NCBI RefSeq assembly: GCF_001969855.1
Contig: NZ_MRBL01000007.1
Span: 248,001-312,000 of the forward strand
From: Bacillus haynesii
GTDB taxonomy: Bacteria > Bacillota > Bacilli > Bacillales > Bacillaceae
Length of the DNA stretch: 64,000 nt
Reading direction: 5' to 3'
Below, in pieces: positions 42,822 through 49,858 of this stretch. The position numbers and the translations under genes are program-made. The first letter of the stretch is position 1, and every line of letters begins with the position of its first letter. The notes under the pieces are model-generated. The model saw nothing but the letters and a program-made list of their open reading frames with translations, was not told where the DNA came from and made no database searches.

Positions 42822-44345
42822 ATGGCAAGACTGAAGCTGAAGGGAAACAAATGGCTCGCTGCACCCGCTGTCTTTTTGCTCTTGATGGGGTGCAGTGCAA
42901 ATGAGACGTCCAATCAAGACGGGAAAGGAAAAGAGAAGGATGCCATTCATATTATGGCTCCGCTCCTGTCGCCGGAAAGTCCGGGAGAAAACAGCCCGTC
43001 TTTAAAAGCGCTTGAAAAATACACGACAAAACAAATTAAAGTGACGTGGGTTCCGAACTCTTCCTATAATGATAAATTCAACATCGTCATGGCCTCGGGA
43101 GATTTGCCGCAAGCCATCGTTGTCACGGACAAGTCGCCGGGATTCATCAAGTCTGTCAAATCAGGTGCGTTCTGGGAGCTTTCACCTTATTTAAAAGACT
43201 ACCCGAACCTCGGAAAGGCCGATAAAAAAGTGATGAAGAACAGTTCTATTAACGGCGAGATTTACGGCATTTACAGGGCGAGGGATCTGATTCGCGCTTC
43301 GATCATCATCAGAACGGACTGGCTCGAAAATGTCGGCATGGAGATGCCGAAAACAATCGACGAATTTTACGACGTGCTGAAAGCGTTTAAAGAAAAAGAC
43401 CCCGACGGAAACGGAAAAGACGATACGTACGGCATGGTAGTGCCGAAATGGATGGGGCTTGGCAACGGGAGCCCGTGGGATATTATGCAGACGTGGTTCG
43501 GTGCTCCGAACCGCTACGGAATAGACGAAAAAGGGGAACTCATTCCGGACTTCATGACAGAAGAATATATGGAAGCGTTGCGGTTTTTCAAAAAGCTATA
43601 TGATGAGGGGCTGATCAATAAAGACTTCGCCGTAATGGATTCAGCGAAGTGGAACGATCCGGTCGTCAAAGGGAAAGCGGGTGTGATCGTCGATACCGGT
43701 TCGCGGGCATCGCAGATTCAAAGCGCAATGGAGGAAGCCGATCCCGGGAACAAGGATGTGATCGATGTCATCGGAACAGTCAAAGGCCCGAAAGGAACGT
43801 ATACATTCCCGACATCAGGATACGCCGGAATGATTGCCATCCCGAAAGCGAGCGTCAAAACGGAAAAAGAATTGAAAGAAGTGCTTGGCTTCCTAGACAA
43901 AATGAACGATCAAGAGGCACAGATCATTGCCAACAACGGCATAAAAGAGCGCAACTATAAGCTTGAGAACGGAACGTACACGTCCCTTGAAAAAAACAAC
44001 AAAAAACTGCTATACGAGCACGAGGGTCTTGCGCAGTTCAGCATGGGCATTCCGGAACAAAGATACTATGTGGAAAAACAAGAATCAAAGCTGTTCAAAC
44101 ACCGTGAACAGATTCTCAAAGAAGGGGAGAAAATCGCCGTATTCAACCCGGCTGAATCGCTCGTTTCAGATGTATACACCCAAAAAGGGGCACAGCTTGA
44201 CAACATCATCCTCGATGCCAAAACGCAGTTTATCATCGGCGACATCGATGAAAAAGGCTTTCAAGATGCCATTCAGCTTTGGTATAAAAGCGGCGGCGAA
44301 GATTTGATGAAAGAACTGAACAAGCGCTACAAAGAGACTAAATAG
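42822..44345 (+). CDS. lplA: ABC transporter substrate-binding lipoprotein LplA
   Basis: 507 residues from ATG 42822 (AAAAGGGGGAATTG before it). Lipoprotein signal with lipobox LLLMGC (Cys near 25), then a type 1 solute-binding fold with IHIMAPLLSPESPGENSPS and an EF-hand-like KDPDGNGKDDTYG segment. It is longer than YesO and of the LplA/YtcQ class. It would deliver a second set of pectin-derived saccharides to LplBC. Confidence 0.92.
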   Translation: MARLKLKGNKWLAAPAVFLLLMGCSANETSNQDGKGKEKDAIHIMAPLLSPESPGENSPSLKALEKYTTKQIKVTWVPNSSYNDKFNIVMASGDLPQAIVVTDKSPGFIKSVKSGAFWELSPYLKDYPNLGKADKKVMKNSSINGEIYGIYRARDLIRASIIIRTDWLENVGMEMPKTIDEFYDVLKAFKEKDPDGNGKDDTYGMVVPKWMGLGNGSPWDIMQTWFGAPNRYGIDEKGELIPDFMTEEYMEALRFFKKLYDEGLINKDFAVMDSAKWNDPVVKGKAGVIVDTGSRASQIQSAMEEADPGNKDVIDVIGTVKGPKGTYTFPTSGYAGMIAIPKASVKTEKELKEVLGFLDKMNDQEAQIIANNGIKERNYKLENGTYTSLEKNNKKLLYEHEGLAQFSMGIPEQRYYVEKQESKLFKHREQILKEGEKIAVFNPAESLVSDVYTQKGAQLDNIILDAKTQFIIGDIDEKGFQDAIQLWYKSGGEDLMKELNKRYKETK

Positions 44346-44386
44346 CTCAGGTCTTTAAACAGCATACGAAAGGGGGGATGCGGCAC

Positions 44387-45340
44387 ATGGAAATCACCGC
44401 AAAAACAGAAAAGACCGCTGTGAAGACAGAAAAGAAACCGACTGGGCTAGAGGCCGTAAAACGGGATAAATGGCTTTATCTTCTGCTTGTTCCCGGTGTT
44501 TTATATTTTCTCATATTTAAATATTGGCCGATGTGGGGCGTGTTAATCGCCTTCAAAGATTATTCGCCTTATCTCGGATTTTGGCAGAGCGAATGGGTCG
44601 GGTTCGAGTATTTTAAAGATTTCTTTATGAACCCTGACTTCTTCCGCCTGCTCCGCAACACGCTCATGCTGGCCGCTCTCGATTTGATTTTTGCATTTCC
44701 GGCTCCGCTGATTGTCGCTCTTCTGCTGAATGAACTGCGGCACGCCATCTATAAACGGTGCATTCAGACGTTTATATATGTTCCGCATTTCGTCTCATGG
44801 ACGATCGTCGTCAGCATGACGTTTGTCTTTTTCACGGTTGATACGGGCGTGATCAATAAAATGCTGCAAAGCATAACGGGCCAAGAGATTGCGTTTCTCT
44901 CAGATCCCGAATGGTTCAGGCCGATGATTGTGCTGCAAAGCATATGGAAGGAGACGGGCTGGGGAACGATCCTGTTTCTGGCGGCGCTCGCTTCGGTTGA
45001 CCAAGAGCAGTATGAAGCGGCAGTGATGGACGGTGCAGGAAGATTGAGGAGAATGTGGCACATTACCCTTCCGGCCATCAGAAGCACGATCGTCGTGCTT
45101 CTCATCTTAAGAATCGGCAGTTTTTTGAACATCGGCTTTGAACAGATTTTTTTAATGACCAACTCCTTAAACCGGAGCGTGGCTGAAATCTTTGACACGT
45201 ATGTCTATGTTGTCGGAATTACGCAGGGCGCATACAGCTACAGTACGGCAGTCGGGCTTTTCAAATCGGTTGTCGGGATCATCCTGATATTCGGTGCCAA
45301 TTATATCGCGAAAAAGTTTGACCAGGACGGTCTGTTTTAA
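44387..45340 (+). CDS. lplB: ABC transporter permease LplB
   Basis: 317 residues from ATG 44387, nine bases after AAAGGGGGG; an earlier in-frame ATG touches that site. A charged N-terminal tail (about 1-25) and six membrane helices; EAA loop EAAVMDGAGRLRRMWHITLP near 213. MalF/UgpA-type partner of LplC. As with YesPQ, the ATPase must come from elsewhere. Confidence 0.92.
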   Translation: MEITAKTEKTAVKTEKKPTGLEAVKRDKWLYLLLVPGVLYFLIFKYWPMWGVLIAFKDYSPYLGFWQSEWVGFEYFKDFFMNPDFFRLLRNTLMLAALDLIFAFPAPLIVALLLNELRHAIYKRCIQTFIYVPHFVSWTIVVSMTFVFFTVDTGVINKMLQSITGQEIAFLSDPEWFRPMIVLQSIWKETGWGTILFLAALASVDQEQYEAAVMDGAGRLRRMWHITLPAIRSTIVVLLILRIGSFLNIGFEQIFLMTNSLNRSVAEIFDTYVYVVGITQGAYSYSTAVGLFKSVVGIILIFGANYIAKKFDQDGLF

Positions 45341-45358
45341 TGAATGGAGGTGAAAGGG

Positions 45359-46243
45359 ATGTCCGGTACGGAAACGATTCATAACACAAAAGCGGGCCGG
45401 GTGTTCGATTGGTTTAATGTGATCTTTCTCGGCTGCTGCGGACTGATAACCGTCTTGCCTTTTCTGTATATTGTCGCGGGGTCTTTTGCGACGGAGGCCG
45501 AGCTGTCGGAAAGGAGCTTCTTTATCTTTCCTGAGACGTTCTCGCTTGACGCGTACCGTTATATTTTTTCAACGCCGACATTTATCAGGAGCATGGGGGT
45601 GTCTGTGTTCATTACGGTCGTGGGAACGATCGTCCAGCTCTTTTTTACATTTACGATGGCCTATCCCCTTGCAAAACGGCACATCAAGGGAAGGAACCTG
45701 CTTTTGAATCTCGTCATTTTTGCGATGCTTTTCAGCGGAGGAATGATTCCGACGTATATCGTCGTCAAATCACTGGGACTGCTCGATTCCTACTGGGCGC
45801 TGATTTTGCCGATGGCGATCAATCCGTTCAATCTCATTATTATTAAAAACTTTTTTCAGCAGCTTCCGAAAGAGCTTGAGGAGTCGGCCAAGATTGACGG
45901 CTGTTCAGAAATCGGCGTGTTCTTAAGGATCGCACTGCCGCTGTCAAAGCCGATTATTGCAACTTTTGCGCTGTTTTATGCGGTCGGCATTTGGAACGAC
46001 TTTTTCCATGCTTTGCTGTACATCAATGACAGCGCGAAATGGCCGCTGCAAATGGTGCTGCGCCAAGTGACGATTCTTTCGGATCTGACGGGAACGACGA
46101 ATGATATGATGGAAACGGTGCCGCCTGAACAATCGATCAAACTGGCCGTCATTGTGATTGCGACGCTGCCGATTTTAGCCGTGTACCCGTTTTTGCAGAA
46201 GCATTTTGCCAAAGGCATTCTGATCGGGTCTGTGAAGGGATAA
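45359..46243 (+). CDS. lplC: ABC transporter permease LplC
   Basis: 294 residues from ATG 45359 after GGAGGTGAAAGGG. Six helices; EAA loop ESAKIDGCSEIGVFLRIALP near 180; ends FAKGILIGSVKG, typical for the family. It is followed by a terminator, not by lplD (GH4 alpha-galacturonidase) as in B. subtilis. Confidence 0.92.
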   Translation: MSGTETIHNTKAGRVFDWFNVIFLGCCGLITVLPFLYIVAGSFATEAELSERSFFIFPETFSLDAYRYIFSTPTFIRSMGVSVFITVVGTIVQLFFTFTMAYPLAKRHIKGRNLLLNLVIFAMLFSGGMIPTYIVVKSLGLLDSYWALILPMAINPFNLIIIKNFFQQLPKELEESAKIDGCSEIGVFLRIALPLSKPIIATFALFYAVGIWNDFFHALLYINDSAKWPLQMVLRQVTILSDLTGTTNDMMETVPPEQSIKLAVIVIATLPILAVYPFLQKHFAKGILIGSVKG

Positions 46244-46248
46244 AAAAA

Positions 46249-46271
46249 CCGCCGGGCTCATGAGCCGGCGG
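46249..46271. terminator. Terminator between lplC and steT
   Basis: CCGCCGGGCTCA/TGAGCCGGCGG hairpin with one bulged G, flanked on the left by an A run (T run for the minus strand). It lies between the converging lplC and steT genes and can serve steT in particular. Confidence 0.75.
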
Positions 46272-46279
46272 CTTGCGGC

Positions 46280-47608
46280 TCAGGCAGCTGAGCCGTTTTT
46301 ATTTCTTTTTTTCATCCAAAAATAAACCGGGAGACCGACGAGGCCGATCAAAATCGACCACAGGCAGCTGTAGAAGTCTGTGATGAGCGTGCTGACAAGG
46401 ACAAACAATGACCCGAGAATCGCCGCAACAGGAAGGTAAGGGTAGAGCGGGACGCTGTAAGATCTCCCTTGGCCGTTCTTCCGTCTCCGCAAAATAAATA
46501 CCGCGAAAAACGCCATGACATAGAAGATGTAAATCATAAAAATCGAAACCTCTGACAGCTTTTCAGGATTGCTGATGATCATTAAGATGACAGCGAAAAT
46601 CATCTGGACGATGACTGCGATCCAAGGCGTATGGAATGCCGGATGAACATGCGAGATCCAGCGGGAGAACGGAAGCTGTTTTTTCTCAGCCATCGCAAAG
46701 ATCACGCGCGGAAAAGACAGAACTTTTCCGTTTAAGCAGCCGAAGATGCTGACGATAATTCCGATGGAGATCAGCTTGCCGCCGAGCGGCCCGAACAGCA
46801 TGGTCGCGGCTGTGCTTGTCGCATTTTCGCCGAGCTTGACAATCTGATCGGCAGGAAGAATGTGAAGCAGCGCCAAGTTAATGAACAGGTAGCAGGCAGT
46901 GACGATCAGTATGCCGCCTGTCATCGCTTTCGGGAGCACTTTTTCCGGATTCTTCATTTCTCCGCCGAGTGCTGCAAGAAGGATCCAGCCGTCATACGCG
47001 AATAGCGTCGCCAATACCGCCGCTCCGAAGTTTTGGTTTGCGATGCTCTCCGTGACTGAACTGAAAATATGTTCCTCGCCCTGCCATAGACCGAACACAA
47101 TGATACATACAATGGGAATCAGCTTTCCGATCGTTGTGACCGTCTGAACCGCTCCGCCGTATTTTGTTCCGACGATGTTGACGATGCATAAAAAGGCGAC
47201 GGTGATGATGCCGATGAGTGCAGTCCATGATTTATCCCAGGAAAACAAGTTGGCCACAAGCGAGCCGAAATATAATCCGAGTGCGCCGATGATGGCCGGT
47301 CCGTAGATGATAATCTGCACCCAGCCGCATAGGAACCCCCAGAACTCGCCGTAAATTTCTTCAAGATATGTGTAAAGCCCGCCCGTTTTTGGAATCTGTG
47401 CGCCCAGTTCGGCGATGGTCAGCCCGCCGGCAAGCGTTAAGATTCCGCCGAGGAGCCAGGCGAAAAGAGCAATTTGTGCGTTTCCGGAATAGGAAAGCAC
47501 GCTGCCGGGCTTCATAAACACGCCGGAACCGATGATCGTTCCAATCACAAGAGATAGCGCAAATAACAAGCCTATCTCTTTTTTTAGTCCGTTTGCTTCT
47601 GCATTCAT
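46280..47608 (-). CDS. steT: Serine/threonine exchanger SteT
   Basis: 442 residues from ATG 47608 (GGGAGGCATAGCT before it; the upstream ATG lies in that site). Twelve membrane helices of the APC/LAT family; the first has VIGTIIGSGVFMKPGS, the GSG substrate loop, and later SFPRVIFAMAEKKQLPF. B. subtilis SteT (YbkA/YkbA) exchanges serine, threonine and aromatic amino acids. Its place between the pit/spoIIS block and mhqA is the B. subtilis order once the inserted pectin locus and ggt are removed. Confidence 0.9.
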   Translation of the reverse strand: MNAEANGLKKEIGLLFALSLVIGTIIGSGVFMKPGSVLSYSGNAQIALFAWLLGGILTLAGGLTIAELGAQIPKTGGLYTYLEEIYGEFWGFLCGWVQIIIYGPAIIGALGLYFGSLVANLFSWDKSWTALIGIITVAFLCIVNIVGTKYGGAVQTVTTIGKLIPIVCIIVFGLWQGEEHIFSSVTESIANQNFGAAVLATLFAYDGWILLAALGGEMKNPEKVLPKAMTGGILIVTACYLFINLALLHILPADQIVKLGENATSTAATMLFGPLGGKLISIGIIVSIFGCLNGKVLSFPRVIFAMAEKKQLPFSRWISHVHPAFHTPWIAVIVQMIFAVILMIISNPEKLSEVSIFMIYIFYVMAFFAVFILRRRKNGQGRSYSVPLYPYLPVAAILGSLFVLVSTLITDFYSCLWSILIGLVGLPVYFWMKKRNKNGSAA

Positions 47609-47851
47609 AGCTATGCCTCCCATTGATGTGATCTCTTTTATAGAAAACTATTTTTATATTGTAATACCTTTTTTTAAAAAGAAAAATTAAATAAATTTTC
47701 TGATTTTCGTATTTCTTGAATATGTTAAACATTTTAAGGTCGTAAAACCCGGGGGAATCATCAATAACCGAACTTTAATAAGTGATTTTGGATTTATTGT
47801 TAGTTTTTTATGGAAAGAGGGAGGGGTAGCCTGACCGGGAAGGCGGTTTGG

Positions 47852-47880
47852 TTGACTTTTCAAATCAAATCGCCTATTTT
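47852..47880 (+). promoter_or_regulatory. mhqA: SigA-type promoter of mhqA
   Basis: TTGACT, exactly 17 bases, TATTTT. Initiation would fall near 47887, just before the operator palindrome. Confidence 0.7.
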
Positions 47881-47893
47881 GGAGAAAGAAGAA

Positions 47894-47909
47894 ATCTCGA
47901 ATTCGAGAT
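47894..47909. promoter_or_regulatory. MhqR operator
   Basis: ATCTCGAATTCGAGAT is a perfect 16-bp palindrome and equals the MhqR operator core described for B. subtilis (tATCTcgaAtTCgAGATa). It lies at the start of the mhqA leader, where the MarR-type repressor MhqR would block transcription until quinones or catechols inactivate it. Confidence 0.85.
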
Positions 47910-47930
47910 ATTTAATAGGGAGATGATAGA

Positions 47931-48884
47931 ATGAACGTAAATGGCATTCACCACGTATCCGCTTTAACGGCAAACGCCCAGCGTAACCTGGATTTCTATG
48001 TCAAAGGGCTTGGCATGAAACTGATAAAGAAATCGGTCAATCAGGATGAGCCGACGATGTACCACTTGTTTTACGGTGATGAAATCGCGTCTCCAGGTTC
48101 AGATTTGACATTTTTCGAGATTCCGATGCTTGCCCGGAGACGGGAAGGGACGAACTGCATTTCGGCCGTATCACTTCGGGTTCCCGGTGAACAAGCACTC
48201 GAATTTTGGGAGAAGCGGCTTCATGAGCTCGGCGCAGAGGTTTGCGGCATTGAGACGCGTGCGGGACGGAGCGTTCTCCGCTTTTTAGACCATGAAGGAC
48301 AGAACATGATGCTTGTAGCTGATGAAAAGGGAAAAGACCATGGAGTGCCTGTGAAAAACGGCTTCATTCCTGAGGATGTTGCAATCAGGGGGCTCGGCCC
48401 TGTCGAACTGACTGTCAGGGACGCCGGTCCGACGGCGGCGGTGCTGACCGATATTCTCGGTTTTCATAAAATCGGTGAGGAACAGGCTGATGAATCCGGC
48501 CAAACGCTTCACATTTTTGAATCGGGTGAAGGAGGAGCAGGCACGGAGGTGCATGTGAAAGAGTCAGATGAAAGCAGAAGAGAGCGTCCCGGAAGAGGAA
48601 GCGTCCATCATGTCGCATTCCGCGTCAATGATGAAGAAGAACTTAAGCGGTGGCATGAGAAAATCAGTGAGAACGGCTTTACGAACTCTGGGATTGTGGA
48701 GCGCTATTATTTTAAGGCGCTGTATTTCAGAGAACCGAACGGCATACTTTTTGAACTGTCGACTGACGGGCCGGGCTTTGCCGTTGATGAATCAATCGAT
48801 GAGCTCGGCCAGAGCCTTGCGCTTCCGCCGTATCTGGAACATCGGCGGAAAGAGATTGAAGCGCGGCTGAAACCGATCCGATAA
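47931..48884 (+). CDS. mhqA: Ring-cleaving dioxygenase MhqA (YkcA), quinone resistance
   Basis: 317 residues, ATG 47931 after AATAGGGAGATGAT. Two glyoxalase/extradiol-dioxygenase (VOC) modules: N-terminal GIHHVSALTANAQRNLDFY (about 4-22) and C-terminal GSVHHVAFRVNDEEELKRW near 222, with the metal-binding His and a late Glu (LFELSTDGPG). MhqA-type enzymes protect against hydroquinones and catechols. The operator in front confirms membership of the MhqR regulon. The MhqR gene is not in the window. Confidence 0.9.
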   Translation: MNVNGIHHVSALTANAQRNLDFYVKGLGMKLIKKSVNQDEPTMYHLFYGDEIASPGSDLTFFEIPMLARRREGTNCISAVSLRVPGEQALEFWEKRLHELGAEVCGIETRAGRSVLRFLDHEGQNMMLVADEKGKDHGVPVKNGFIPEDVAIRGLGPVELTVRDAGPTAAVLTDILGFHKIGEEQADESGQTLHIFESGEGGAGTEVHVKESDESRRERPGRGSVHHVAFRVNDEEELKRWHEKISENGFTNSGIVERYYFKALYFREPNGILFELSTDGPGFAVDESIDELGQSLALPPYLEHRRKEIEARLKPIR

Positions 48885-48889
48885 AAAAA

Positions 48890-48917
48890 CGAGGTCCCGA
48901 AAAGGACCTCGTTTTTT
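48890..48917 (+). terminator. Terminator of mhqA
   Basis: ACGAGGTCC-CGAAAA-GGACCTCGT stem followed by TTTTTATATA. The end of its T tract forms the left copy of the target duplication of the mobile element. Confidence 0.85.
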
Positions 48918-48922
48918 ATATA
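48915..48922. repeat. Target-site duplication, left copy
   Basis: TTTATATA immediately outside the left inverted repeat of the 48923-49804 element; identical to 49805-49812. Confidence 0.8.
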
Positions 48923-48939
48923 GGCTCTGTTAAACGCAA

Positions 48940-49194
48940 ATGTTGACATTTGATAATTTTCCGAAATATTGGTATAATCAAGATAAGAACAAACATTCGG
49001 TGAGAGGCTATCAAAGTGAGCGAAGCGTTTGCAACTTGTTAAAGTATATCGGCAAATTACTACGCACCGAAAAAGAACAAGTGTACCAATGGGTTAAACG
49101 TTATGTTGAACCTTCTTCCATTGTGGGTGGTATATTAATTAATGCAATGAGAGGGACATATGACAGTTTACGACTCGCAAAAATGAATGTGTAG
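48940..49194 (+). pseudogene. Remnant of a transposase, probably IS1595 type
   Basis: An open stretch of about 85 codons whose second half (EKEQVYQWVKRYVEPSSIV followed by TYDSLRLA) resembles the C-terminal YVEP-x-S-x-V...Y-x-S-L region of IS1595-family transposases. The zinc-ribbon N-terminus and catalytic residues of an approximately 300-residue transposase are missing. A good SigA promoter (TTGATA, 17 bases, TATAAT) lies at its front, between about 48948 and 48976. The family assignment is tentative. Confidence 0.4.
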
Positions 49195-49216
49195 TCCTAA
49201 TTCAACCATTAAGTAG

Positions 49217-49254
49217 GATTGTTGAAAAGCGTTGATTTGCTGTTTTCAACAATC
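49217..49254. repeat. 12-bp inverted repeat inside the mobile cassette
   Basis: GATTGTTGAAAA and TTTTCAACAATC, perfect, with a 14-base spacer. It separates the transposase remnant from the passenger gene and could be a terminator for the former or an operator for the latter. Confidence 0.6.
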
Positions 49255-49321
49255 GAACTATATTGCTGAATAGAAATTTATAAAATGTTGGGTTATTAAA
49301 AATGAAACGTGAGGTTTGTAT

Positions 49322-49684
49322 ATGAATACTGTAAGCCAAGAAATCCAAGATTTGTCCATTAAATCTTTGGAGTCAACTTTTAATAAACTAACAAATGCTT
49401 ATAAAAGCACGACAGAAAAAGGTTCAAACACAACTCTTGTCAAAAAGAGACTAAACGCAGTGAAAATTGGTTTAGAAAGCCTAAAAGGTACTTGGAATGG
49501 AGAAGATTTTGGCTATAACGAAGAAATCATATTGACTGCTAAAGAAGTTTTAAAAGGTATCATTCCATCTATTGAAAAACAAATAACAAAAGGAAAAGAA
49601 GGCAGTCCTCAAAAAACATTAAATGAGCGTCGCTTGACTGCACTAAAACTGGCAATCGAATCTTTGGAGAACCGTCTTATATAA
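49322..49684 (+). CDS. Passenger protein of the cassette, unknown, internally repeated
   Basis: 120 codons from ATG 49322 (GTGAGG upstream). Not recognised. It is hydrophilic and Lys-rich, predicted all helical, with no signal peptide or membrane segment. Two related halves are visible: KKRLNAVKIGLESLKG near 44-59 and ERRLTALKLAIESLEN near 103-118, each preceded by a helix and a Lys/Gly/Ser-rich turn (EKGSNTTL, KGKEGSPQKTL). Being the only intact gene in the cassette, it is the likely cargo. A helical bundle that binds nucleic acid or protein is possible, but nothing proves it. Confidence 0.65.
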   Translation: MNTVSQEIQDLSIKSLESTFNKLTNAYKSTTEKGSNTTLVKKRLNAVKIGLESLKGTWNGEDFGYNEEIILTAKEVLKGIIPSIEKQITKGKEGSPQKTLNERRLTALKLAIESLENRLI

Positions 49685-49692
49685 GACGGTTC
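49669..49692. terminator. 24-bp perfect palindrome at the end of the passenger gene
   Basis: GAACCGTCTTAT/ATAAGACGGTTC overlaps the last codons and stop of the passenger gene. It can form a 10- to 12-bp hairpin, but has no T run after it. It may be a stabilising stem, a weak bidirectional terminator or a protein-binding site. Confidence 0.55.
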
Positions 49693-49804
49693 CTAAATTG
49701 TTTCCAGAATCGTGTGAGTTACATAACAAGATTGAAGGTAACCATTTTTACTATGGATTCCCTTTATTTTTGCGTATTTAACAACACCCAAGTCTAACAG
49801 AGCC

Positions 49805-49812
49805 TTTATATA
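49805..49812. repeat. Target-site duplication, right copy
   Basis: TTTATATA directly after the right inverted repeat, identical to 48915-48922. Confidence 0.8.
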
Positions 49813-49838
49813 AAAGGCATCCGGCACAGCCGGGGGCC
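49812..49838 (-). terminator. Terminator of htrA
   Basis: On the minus strand a GGC..CCGGC-TGT-GCCGG..GCC stem with a small internal loop is followed by TTTTATATAAA. The T tract ends in the right copy of the target duplication, so the mobile element landed between two facing terminators. Confidence 0.7.
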
Positions 49839-49858
49839 CCTTAAAGGGGGGCATGCTG

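Larger units (their letters stand above)
47609..47930. other. Divergent intergenic region steT / mhqA
   Basis: About 320 bases. The steT side (47630-47720) is extremely AT-rich with a TACAAT-like -10 on the minus strand. The mhqA side holds a SigA-type promoter and an operator described separately. No gene or RNA structure was recognised in the middle (47740-47840). Confidence 0.5.
48923..49804. mobile_element. IS1595-like insertion cassette carrying a passenger gene
   Basis: An 882-bp segment bounded by GGCTCTGTTA (48923-48932) and its inverted copy TAACAGAGCC (49795-49804); with gaps in identity the repeats extend to about 23 bases (17 matches, including a second TGTTG block). It is flanked by a perfect 8-bp duplication TTTATATA, the duplication length known for the IS1595 family, whose ends often begin GGCTCTGTT. 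Inside are a short transposase-like remnant and an intact 120-codon gene, but no full transposase. It therefore resembles a mobile insertion cassette moved in trans. It is AT-rich compared with mhqA and htrA. Confidence 0.75.
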
